Positions 1-5,858 of a stretch of DNA of 15,155 nt are shown here, in pieces. Every line of letters begins with the position of its first letter. The stretch's first letter is position 1. The stretch covers positions 1 to 15,155 of the forward strand of contig JACQCB010000005.1 of the NCBI GenBank assembly GCA_016201805.1, written 5' to 3'. The notes beneath the pieces are model-generated. The model saw only the letters and a list, made by a program, of their open reading frames with translations, ran no database searches and had not been told where the DNA came from. The position numbers were made by a program, and so were the translations under genes. The DNA comes from Nitrospirota bacterium. Its GTDB lineage: Bacteria; Nitrospirota; Nitrospiria; Nitrospirales; Nitrospiraceae.

Positions 1-875
1 CCGCGCACGATCTCGAAGAAGGTCTTTTGCAGGTCGGTCGTCACGGGGCCTCGCTCGCCGGCGCCGATCCGGCGGCCGTCGATTTCACGGACCGGCGTAA
101 CCTCCGCCGCCGTGCCGGTCAAAAACACTTCGTCGGCCACGTACATGGCATCGCGCGTGAAACGTTCCTCGCTCACGGGGATATTCCGCTCGCGCGCCAA
201 TTGCAGGATCGAATTGCGGGTGACCCCCTCCAGAATCGACGTGAGCGGCGTGGTCTTGAGCACGCCCTTGCGGACGAGGAAAATGTTCTCCCCCGTGCCT
301 TCCGACACGTAGCCGTCAGGGTCCAGCAGGATGGCCTCGTCGTAACCATCCGCTTTGACCTCGTGCTTGGCCATGATGGAGTTCACATAGTGGCCGGAAA
401 TCTTCGCGCGCGTCATCGAGATGTTGACATGATGGCGGGTAAAGGACGAGACCCTGGCCCTGATCCCCTTGGTCAAAGCCTCCTCGCCCAGGTACGTGCC
501 CCAGCGCCAGGCCGCAATCGCCACGCGGATGGGATTATCTCCCGGATACAGCCCCATCGCGCCATACCCGATGTACACCAGCGGCCGGATGTAGCAGGCA
601 TCCAATCGGTTGACCCGCACCGTCTCCATGATCGCGTCCGTGATTTGCTTCCGGTCGTAGGGCATCTTCATCAACGACACGTGGGCCGATTCGAACAACC
701 GATCGACGTGCTCCTGCAGGCGGAAGATCGCGGAGCCGTTCTTCCCCTTGTAGCAACGAATGCCCTCAAAAGCCGCCAGCCCATAATGCAATGAATGGGT
801 CAGCACATGGACGGAGGCATCCTCCCACTTCACAAAGGCCCCGTCCATCCAGATTTTTTCGCTCGGCTGCAACAT
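1..875 (-). CDS. ilvE: Branched-chain amino acid aminotransferase IlvE (3' end beyond window)
   Basis: PLP-dependent fold-type IV aminotransferase that makes leucine, isoleucine and valine from their 2-oxo acids with glutamate as amino donor; cytosolic. The reverse-strand reading begins MLQPSEKIWMDG. It shows the family pattern THSLHYGLAAFEGIR (about residues 26-40), YIRPLVYIGYGAMGL (95-109), the PLP-binding lysine in RAKISGHYVNS (about K158), and GYVSEGTGENIFLV followed by LTSILEGVTRNSIL. About 291 codons are visible; the family is usually 300-310 residues, so only a short C-terminal piece is missing beyond position 1. The ATG at 875-873 fits the family N-terminus, though its Shine-Dalgarno sequence is weak. 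It is divergent from rplU and has its own promoter (930-959). The family assignment is firm. Confidence 0.95.
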   Translation of the reverse strand, partial: MLQPSEKIWMDGAFVKWEDASVHVLTHSLHYGLAAFEGIRCYKGKNGSAIFRLQEHVDRLFESAHVSLMKMPYDRKQITDAIMETVRVNRLDACYIRPLVYIGYGAMGLYPGDNPIRVAIAAWRWGTYLGEEALTKGIRARVSSFTRHHVNISMTRAKISGHYVNSIMAKHEVKADGYDEAILLDPDGYVSEGTGENIFLVRKGVLKTTPLTSILEGVTRNSILQLARERNIPVSEERFTRDAMYVADEVFLTGTAAEVTPVREIDGRRIGAGERGPVTTDLQKTFFEIVR

Positions 876-896
876 AACGTGACCGAAAGGACCGTT

Positions 897-923
897 AAAA
901 ATAAGAGCGCAAGAAGCCCGCTC
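897..923 (-). promoter_or_regulatory. Hairpin plus U-tract in the ilvE leader
   Basis: On the reverse strand, GAGCG (923-919) pairs with CGCTC (909-905) across a 9-nt loop and is followed at once by TTATTTTT (904-897). This has the shape of a small intrinsic terminator or attenuator. It lies where the predicted ilvE transcript begins, so it could instead be a 5'-end stabilising hairpin. The stem is only 5 bp. Confidence 0.35.
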
Positions 924-929
924 GAGGCC

Positions 930-959
930 ACTATAGCAGCGCCCTTAAAGGCGAGTCAA
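930..959 (-). promoter_or_regulatory. Sigma-70-type promoter for ilvE
   Basis: On the reverse strand there is a -35 TTGACT (959-954), an 18-bp spacer and a -10 TATAGT (935-930) preceded by TGC, an extended -10. The predicted start is near 923, giving a leader of about 48 nt before the ilvE ATG at 875. Confidence 0.7.
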
Positions 960-1016
960 GAAGCGTGGGATTCAGGGACCATGACGAACCGATCTCCCAA
1001 CGATCTCCAAACGACC

Positions 1017-1045
1017 TTGACACCTGCTGAAAGATTGTGTTAAAA
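1017..1045 (+). promoter_or_regulatory. Probable promoter of the rplU-rpmA cluster
   Basis: A perfect -35 TTGACA (1017-1022) is followed after 17 bp by a weak -10 TTAAAA (1040-1045). It is the only good -35 in the divergent ilvE/rplU gap on this strand. The -10 lies inside an inverted repeat (1033-1054). Confidence 0.5.
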
Positions 1046-1054
1046 AACACAGTC
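1033..1054. repeat. 22-bp inverted repeat overlapping the rplU -10
   Basis: TGTGTT and AACACA form perfect arms around AAAA (1036-1051). The symmetry extends outward to GA...TC with one T/G mismatch, giving arms of about 9 bp. It spans the proposed -10 and start region and could be an operator. No regulator is identified. Confidence 0.4.
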
Positions 1055-1075
1055 TTGCTTAAGGAGGCGGTGCAC

Positions 1076-1390
1076 ATGTACGCAATCGTAGAGACCGGGG
1101 GCAAGCAATACCGGGTCCAGCCCGGTGAGATCCTCCGGTTCGAGAAGTTGCCGGGAGAAGTGGGCGGAACGGTAGAATTGAACCAGGTTCGACTCGTCCA
1201 AGGCGATGCCGGCCTCCTGGTCGGCCACCCCTGGGTGGAGAAGGCCCGCGTGACGGCGCAGATCATCAGTCAGGGCCGGACCCGGTCCATGATGATCTTC
1301 AAGAAAAAGCGGCGGAAGAACTACCGGCGCACCAAAGGGCACCGGCAATGTTTCACGCAAGTCCGGATCACCGACATCACGACGGCTTAG
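1076..1390 (+). CDS. rplU: 50S ribosomal protein L21
   Basis: Structural protein of the large ribosomal subunit that binds 23S rRNA. The 104-residue product has the L21 N-terminus MYAIVETGGKQYRVQPGE, the central LPGEVGG and LVGHPWVEKARVTAQI segments, and the basic KKKRRKNYRRTKGHRQ tail motif near residues 75-90; E. coli L21 has 103 residues. The ATG at 1076 is preceded by a near-perfect Shine-Dalgarno AAGGAGG (1061-1067) at 8 nt. An in-frame GTG at 1037 is rejected because it adds 13 non-family residues and lies upstream of that site. It is followed after 33 nt by rpmA, the usual pairing. Confidence 0.97.
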   Translation: MYAIVETGGKQYRVQPGEILRFEKLPGEVGGTVELNQVRLVQGDAGLLVGHPWVEKARVTAQIISQGRTRSMMIFKKKRRKNYRRTKGHRQCFTQVRITDITTA

Positions 1391-1423
1391 CCGAACAAGA
1401 AAAGATCCTAAGAGGGCACAGGC

Positions 1424-1678
1424 ATGGCAACAAATAAAGGCGGCGGTTCATCGAGAAACGGCCGGGACAGCAACCCGAAGTACCTCGGCGTCAAGGCATC
1501 CGGCGGCCAGACCGTCACGGCCGGCAGCATCATCGTCCGGCAGCGGGGCACCAAGTTTTTCCCCGGGTTCAACGTCGGCCAAGGACGCGACCACACGCTC
1601 TTCGCCAAGATTTCCGGTGTCGTGAAGTTCGAGGGCGGACGGGCCCGGCAGAAAATCAGCATCTACCCAGCGACGTAA
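1424..1678 (+). CDS. rpmA: 50S ribosomal protein L27
   Basis: Large-subunit ribosomal protein whose N-terminal tail reaches toward the peptidyl transferase centre. The 84-residue product carries KGGGSSRNGRDSNPKYLGVK at residues 5-24, then GSIIVRQRGTKFFPG and VGQGRDHTLFAKISGVVKFE, the standard L27 signature and length. The sequence starts directly with MATNKGGG, so there is no cleavable N-terminal extension of the Firmicutes type. The Shine-Dalgarno sequence AGAGGG (1411-1416) lies 7 nt upstream. It is cotranscribed with rplU. A T-run follows at about 1732-1739 but no convincing stem precedes it, so I call no terminator. Confidence 0.97.
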   Translation: MATNKGGGSSRNGRDSNPKYLGVKASGGQTVTAGSIIVRQRGTKFFPGFNVGQGRDHTLFAKISGVVKFEGGRARQKISIYPAT

Positions 1679-1808
1679 CTCGCGGTCTTCCCCGTCGTCT
1701 CAGCCTCCGGCACACCTGTTCCTTGGCGAATCTTTTTTTCTGCCATCCCGCCGTTGAACGCCCCCACGCCGTGTTTCGATTGCCGTTCCCTTCAGCCAGG
1801 AAGATGCT

Positions 1809-2363
1809 ATGAACCGTGTCTGGATCGTCCTGTTGTCGGCATTCCTCCTCGTTGACCCTGTAGCGGCCGCGCCGCGGGATTCCACGCCGTCACCCATCCG
1901 CCAGCCCGATCGATCCCCCGGTTTCAACGACACGTTCGACGACCGGTTTGAAACGGAACAGGAAGAAGAGATCGAGCGCCTGTGCGCCTTGAAAACGATC
2001 CGGACCTTGCCGCTGGTTTCCGTGCAAGCCGCAAAGCTGTCCGTGCATCGGGTCACGCTGCATCTCGAATCGGGCTACTACACCGCCCAGGTCCCCTTGC
2101 TCCAAGCCGAAGGCGGCATGGCGGCCTTGTACTGGAGCGCACGTTCGCTGGACGAAGCCATGACCTTTATCCGTCTCCTCCAAGGAGGAACCGTCAACGT
2201 CCTGCGGGTGGAATCCCACACGCCTGAGCTTCGCGCCGATGCGCAACCCAAACCATCGGATGAGGACTTGCGGTCATGTCAGGCGGCGCGCATTCAGAAT
2301 TTGCTGCAGAAGTGCACGGAGTGCCGGATCAAGGAACTGGTCTTTGACGGACGCCTGCCATGA
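1809..2363 (+). CDS. Secreted protein of unknown function
   Basis: I do not recognise this 184-residue protein. It begins with a typical signal peptide: MNR, then a hydrophobic stretch (residues 4-19) ending VAAAP, with likely cleavage near residue 20-21. An acidic segment with EQEEEIER (about 50-57) follows. A mixed alpha/beta stretch (about 65-135) includes LESGYYTAQVPLLQAEGG and SARSLDEAMTFIRLL. The C-terminal helix holds a CTEC pair (C169, C172); other cysteines are C59 and C157. The predicted location is the periplasm. The start is supported by AGGAAG (1798-1803) 5 nt before the ATG. It lies between rpmA and obgE, which are normally adjacent, so it looks like a lineage-specific insertion into the cluster. 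The reading frame is convincing; the function is unknown. Confidence 0.75.
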   Translation: MNRVWIVLLSAFLLVDPVAAAPRDSTPSPIRQPDRSPGFNDTFDDRFETEQEEEIERLCALKTIRTLPLVSVQAAKLSVHRVTLHLESGYYTAQVPLLQAEGGMAALYWSARSLDEAMTFIRLLQGGTVNVLRVESHTPELRADAQPKPSDEDLRSCQAARIQNLLQKCTECRIKELVFDGRLP

Positions 2364-2498
2364 CCGCACCGGCTGGCGCCGCCACCCGGCCATCGATGAC
2401 GTGAAGAACCGCGTCCCGGGCTTCTAGAGGACCGCTTCTTCGCCCCCTGTTCGGCTGCCCTTCGTCGGTGACTCCCGCAAGCCGGTGGACCGTACGGT

Positions 2499-2520
2499 GA
2501 CGGGACGAGGCTCGCCCGTC
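2499..2520. other. GC-rich hairpin between the hypothetical gene and obgE
   Basis: GACGGG (2499-2504) and CCCGTC (2515-2520) form a 6-bp stem whose loop can pair partly (CGAG with CTCG). No T-run follows, so it is not a classical intrinsic terminator. It lies in the 262-bp non-coding gap 2364-2625 upstream of the obgE promoter. I see no gene in that gap. Confidence 0.3.
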
Positions 2521-2552
2521 GGCTCCTTAGCAGAAGTCTGTTGACCGACGGT

Positions 2553-2581
2553 TTGCTTTGCGCACCATCGGCATTTATACT
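2553..2581 (+). promoter_or_regulatory. Probable promoter for obgE and downstream genes
   Basis: A -35 TTGCTT (2553-2558), a 17-bp spacer and a -10 TATACT (2576-2581, 5 of 6 matches) lie 45 nt upstream of the obgE start. This would let obgE-proB-nadD be transcribed apart from the ribosomal protein genes. Confidence 0.5.
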
Positions 2582-2625
2582 GTCCGGACTCGTTTGATCG
2601 TTCCGACATCTGGGAGTGACACGGC

Positions 2626-3651
2626 ATGCTTTTCGTGGATCAAGTCCGCGTCTTCGTCAAAGCCGGCGACGGAGGAAGCGGCACCTGCAGCTTTCGACGG
2701 GAGAAATATGTCCCCTTCGGCGGACCGGACGGCGGGGACGGCGGGGACGGCGGAAGCGTGCTGATGGTGGCCTCGCAGCGTCTGACGACGCTCTTGGACC
2801 TCCGCTACCAGCAACAGTACAAGGCCAAGCCGGGCTGGCCCGGCGGAGGGGCCAACAAGCACGGACGCAGCGCCGAGGATGTGGTCATCAAGGTGCCCGT
2901 CGGCACGGTGATCAAGGACGACGCGTCGGGCGAGATCGTGGCCGACCTGACCGCCGACGGACAGTCCCAGGTCGTCGCGTTGGGAGGCCATGGAGGCCGA
3001 GGCAACGCCAGGTTCGCCACCTCCACGAACCGCGTGCCGACCAACTTCGATCCAGGCACGCCGGGAGAAGAACGGTGGTTGAGGCTGGAATTGAAACTTC
3101 TGGCGGACGTCGGCCTGGTGGGATTTCCCAACGCCGGCAAATCCACCTTGATCGCGGCCATTTCCTCGGCCCACCCCAAGATCGCGGACTACCCCTTCAC
3201 CACCCTGACGCCGAACCTCGGCGTGGTGTCGTGGGGCAATGACCACAGCTTCGTGGTCGCGGACATCCCGGGGCTGATCGAGGGGGCCCACGAGGGAAAA
3301 GGGCTGGGACTGCAATTTCTCCGGCACATCGAGCGCACCTCCTTCCTCCTCCACCTGATCGACATCTCGGAGTGGACTGCCGAAGATCCCGTCGCCGGCT
3401 ACGAAGTCCTGCGAAAGGAACTGGCGTCCTACGACGCCGCTCTGAAATCAAGGCCGTTCGCCGTGGTGGGCACGAAGTTGGATATTGCGGGCAACGGACA
3501 ACGGCTGGAAGCTTTGCGGGCCTACTGCAAACGGCGCCGGATCAAGTTTTTCACGATTTCGGCCGCCACGCGGGAAGGGCTCGACGCCCTCATCACGTTC
3601 GTCGGCCAGAAGGTCGCATCCTTGAGGATCCCGTGCGAGACCAGATCCTAA
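2626..3651 (+). CDS. obgE: Obg-family GTPase, ribosome assembly
   Basis: Essential GTPase that binds the 50S subunit during late assembly and links it to growth and stress. The 341-residue protein has the glycine-rich Obg domain (about 1-158, with FGGPDGGDGGDGG near 31-43 and ALGGHGGRGN near 118-127) and then the G domain: G1 GFPNAGKST (166-174), DYPFTTL switch region, G3 DIPG (213-216), G4 TKLD (283-286) and G5-like SAAT. G4 has Thr where Asn is usual, a change also tolerated in other GTPases. There is no long C-terminal extension. The Shine-Dalgarno sequence is GGGAG (2612-2616). The 3' end overlaps proB by 19 nt. The assignment is firm. Confidence 0.96.
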   Translation: MLFVDQVRVFVKAGDGGSGTCSFRREKYVPFGGPDGGDGGDGGSVLMVASQRLTTLLDLRYQQQYKAKPGWPGGGANKHGRSAEDVVIKVPVGTVIKDDASGEIVADLTADGQSQVVALGGHGGRGNARFATSTNRVPTNFDPGTPGEERWLRLELKLLADVGLVGFPNAGKSTLIAAISSAHPKIADYPFTTLTPNLGVVSWGNDHSFVVADIPGLIEGAHEGKGLGLQFLRHIERTSFLLHLIDISEWTAEDPVAGYEVLRKELASYDAALKSRPFAVVGTKLDIAGNGQRLEALRAYCKRRRIKFFTISAATREGLDALITFVGQKVASLRIPCETRS

Positions 3652-4754
3652 AACAAGCCAGACGCATTGTCGTCAAGATCGGCAGCAGCTTGGTCGCCTC
3701 CCGCGGATCGGGGCTCAGGGCGGACCGCATCGACCGCCTGGCCGACGAGATCGCCGCCGTCAAACAAACCGGCTGCGAGGTCCTGGTGGTCTCCTCGGGG
3801 GCCATCATCTCGGGAATCCAGAAGCTGGGTCTCAAGGCCTATCCGAAGAGCCTGCCAGAAAAACAGGCTGCCGCCGCGGTCGGGCAGAGCCGGCTCATGT
3901 GGGCCTATGAAAAAGCGTTCGAACGGTTGGGGCAGAAGGTCGCGCAGATTCTCCTGACCCAGCAGGACCTCGCGGACCGTCGTCGGTTCCTGAATGCCCG
4001 TCACACCCTCACCACCTTGATCGACTTCGGGGTCATCCCCATCATCAACGAAAACGACACGGTGGCGGTCGAAGAAATCCGCTTCGGGGACAACGATGCC
4101 TTGGCGGGCGATGTCGCCCATTTGGTGGATGCCGACTTGCTGGTCATTCTGTCCGATGTGGACGGGCTCTTCACCGAAGACCCGCGGAAAAACCCTGCCG
4201 CCACGCTCATCCCCCTGGTCACCGACATCACCAAGGACATCGAGCGGCGCGCCGGATCCTCCAGCAGTTTCGAAGGCACCGGCGGCATGGCCACGAAGAT
4301 CCGGGCGGCAAAAAAAGTGGCGGACTACGGGGTCGCCACGCTGCTCCTGAACGGCGAGACGCCGGGGTTACTGCCGGCGGTGTTCGCGGGGACAGCGGCG
4401 GGCACCTTCTTTCTGCCGCATGGACGCCGCCTGACCAGCCGAAAACACTGGATCGCTTTTACCTTACGCGCGAAGGGACACGTGACGGTCGACGACGGCG
4501 CGATGGAGGCCCTCGTGCGCCGCGGCAAGAGCTTGCTCGCGTCGGGAGTCCTCACGGTCAACGGAACCTTCGACTCGGGCGACGCCGTGTCGTGCTGCGA
4601 CCGTCAAGGGAAAGAGTTCGCCAAGGGGCTGGTCAACGTGTCCTCCGACACGCTGACCCGCATCAAAGGACTCAAGACCGCTGAGATCCGGAAAGCGATC
4701 GGCCTGCAAGAATACAAGGAAGTGATCCATCGGGACAATCTGGTGATTCTCTAA
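3633..4754 (+). CDS. proB: Glutamate 5-kinase
   Basis: First enzyme of proline synthesis: ATP-dependent phosphorylation of glutamate to glutamyl 5-phosphate in the cytosol. The 373-residue product has an amino-acid kinase domain (about 1-260), with RRIVVKIGSSLV near the N-terminus, VLVVSSGAI, NENDTVAVEEIRFGDNDALA, ADLLVILSDVDGLF and GTGGMATKI. A PUA domain follows (about 275-370). I chose GTG at 3633: it sits 5 nt after GAGG (3624-3627), gives the family N-terminus, and no ATG is available. The first 19 nt lie inside obgE, suggesting translational coupling. The partner proA, often next to proB in such clusters, is absent from this window. Confidence 0.95.
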   Translation: MRDQILKQARRIVVKIGSSLVASRGSGLRADRIDRLADEIAAVKQTGCEVLVVSSGAIISGIQKLGLKAYPKSLPEKQAAAAVGQSRLMWAYEKAFERLGQKVAQILLTQQDLADRRRFLNARHTLTTLIDFGVIPIINENDTVAVEEIRFGDNDALAGDVAHLVDADLLVILSDVDGLFTEDPRKNPAATLIPLVTDITKDIERRAGSSSSFEGTGGMATKIRAAKKVADYGVATLLLNGETPGLLPAVFAGTAAGTFFLPHGRRLTSRKHWIAFTLRAKGHVTVDDGAMEALVRRGKSLLASGVLTVNGTFDSGDAVSCCDRQGKEFAKGLVNVSSDTLTRIKGLKTAEIRKAIGLQEYKEVIHRDNLVIL

Positions 4755-4765
4755 CCGTGCGAGCC

Positions 4766-5458
4766 ATGCGAATCGGCCTGTTCGGCGGCACGTTCAATCC
4801 CGTTCACGTCTGCCACGTGGCCGTCGCCACGCAGTGCCGTGATCGACTCCGGCTCGATCGCGTCCTCTTCATTCCGTCCGGCGATCCTCCCCACAAGCCC
4901 CCCGGGTCCCTCGCCCCCGCTCGACACCGCGTGGAAATGGTGCGGCGCGCCATCGCCGGAGAGCCCTCGTTCTCGGTCTCGGAAGTCGAGGTCCACCGCA
5001 CGAGCACGTCCTACTCCATCGAAACCGTGCGCGCGCTCCGAGCGGAACATGGCCCCGAGACAGCCCTCTTCTTCATCATCGGCCTCGACGCGTTCCTGGA
5101 TTTTCCGACCTGGAAAGAGCCGGGCGAACTGCTGCAGCTCTGCCATTTCGTGGTCGTGTCACGCCCCCCCTGCACCTTCCGCTCGCTTGCCGGCATGCCC
5201 CTTCTCCCGGCCATCGACCCTGCGGCCTTGGCGGAATTGGACGCCCACAGACGGGACCGGGTCGATGCCGATGCCTCCGGAAACGCCGGCCTCACCCTGC
5301 TCGCCCTGCCGCCCTGCGACGCCTCGGCATCCGATATCCGGCACCGGCTCAGAACCGGACACAGCCTGTCAAACCTGTTGCCTGCCTCAGTGGAATCCTA
5401 TATAATCCAATTCCGACTTTATCAGGAGACACCCGATCGTACCGGAGTCGAAGGCTAA
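4766..5458 (+). CDS. nadD: Nicotinate-nucleotide adenylyltransferase
   Basis: Transfers AMP from ATP to nicotinate mononucleotide to form deamido-NAD. The 230-residue product starts MRIGLFGGTFNPVHVCH, the nucleotidyltransferase motif in which the usual HxGH is HVCH (H14, H17, Cys16 replacing Gly). Later motifs are VLFIPSGDPPHK, STSYSIETVRAL, FFIIGLDAFLDFPTWKEPGELL, and the C-terminal ASASDIR (186-192) that replaces the common ISSTxIR. The ATG at 4766 gives the family start. A GTG at 4757, 2 nt after the proB stop and 9 nt after GGTGAT, would add three residues and is possible. It ends inside the proposed rsfS start region. Confidence 0.93.
   Translation: MRIGLFGGTFNPVHVCHVAVATQCRDRLRLDRVLFIPSGDPPHKPPGSLAPARHRVEMVRRAIAGEPSFSVSEVEVHRTSTSYSIETVRALRAEHGPETALFFIIGLDAFLDFPTWKEPGELLQLCHFVVVSRPPCTFRSLAGMPLLPAIDPAALAELDAHRRDRVDADASGNAGLTLLALPPCDASASDIRHRLRTGHSLSNLLPASVESYIIQFRLYQETPDRTGVEG
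5378..5406 (+). promoter_or_regulatory. Promoter inside the 3' end of nadD, in front of rsfS
   Basis: A -35 TTGCCT (5378-5383) is followed after exactly 17 bp by a perfect -10 TATAAT (5401-5406). The predicted start near 5413 gives a very short leader carrying AGGAGA (5424-5429). It could drive rsfS and lapAB separately from the upstream cluster. Confidence 0.55.
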
Positions 5459-5855
5459 AGCTCTTGCCATCGCTCAGGCGTCCTTCGAAAAGAAGGCCAG
5501 TGACGTCGTGGTTCTCCATGTCGCCAAGCTGACATCCGTCGCCGACTATCTTGTCGTTTGCTCAGGAGAATCCGAGCGCCAGGTACGCGCCATCGCAGAC
5601 CACATCGATGCCGTGCTCTCCGCTCGGCGCCACCCTCCTCGCAGCGTCGAAGGCGTCGCCACCTCGCAGTGGATTTTGATGGATTTCGGGGATGTCGTGG
5701 TGCACGTATTCCGCGCCGACATTCGCCAGCATTACGGTCTTGAGAAACTGTGGGGCGACGCGAAACCCGTCCGGCTTCCGGCAGAACAATCACCCATCGC
5801 CGTGCCCTTGCCCATCGCGAAACCACGCAGGGGACAGGCCAGAAAACAGGGATAG
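5436..5855 (+). CDS. rsfS: Ribosomal silencing factor RsfS, apparently with an ATC start
   Basis: RsfS binds L14 and blocks 30S-50S joining during starvation. The conserved body reads ALAIAQASFEKKASDVVVLH, LTSVADYLVVCSG, ERQVRAIADHID, then WILMDFGDVVVHVFRADIRQHYGLEKLW, a full family domain. The only standard start codon in this frame is GTG at 5508. Starting there would delete the first helix and half of the first strand, giving 115 residues. The frame stays open upstream to a stop at 5403-5405, and homology runs back through KALAIAQ. I place the start at ATC 5436, 6 nt after AGGAGA (5424-5429), giving 139 residues and a 23-nt overlap with nadD. The product is firm; the start is an inference, and a sequence error (GTA at 5439 for GTG) is the main alternative. 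The tail after residue 120 is basic and rich in Pro and Arg. Confidence 0.85.
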   Translation: MVPESKAKALAIAQASFEKKASDVVVLHVAKLTSVADYLVVCSGESERQVRAIADHIDAVLSARRHPPRSVEGVATSQWILMDFGDVVVHVFRADIRQHYGLEKLWGDAKPVRLPAEQSPIAVPLPIAKPRRGQARKQG

Positions 5856-5858
5856 GGG

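Noticed and set aside
27..794. 255-residue plus-strand open frame opposite ilvE
   Set aside because: It is the complement of a clear IlvE reading with all family motifs; the plus-strand product has low-complexity Arg/His-rich content.
1679..1808. Terminator after rpmA
   Set aside because: There is a T-run at 1732-1739, but I could not form a stable stem directly before it.
2360..2404. 14-codon ORF with ATGA overlap to the secreted hypothetical gene
   Set aside because: Too short, no ribosome site beyond chance, Ala/Thr-rich content; no reason to call it a gene.
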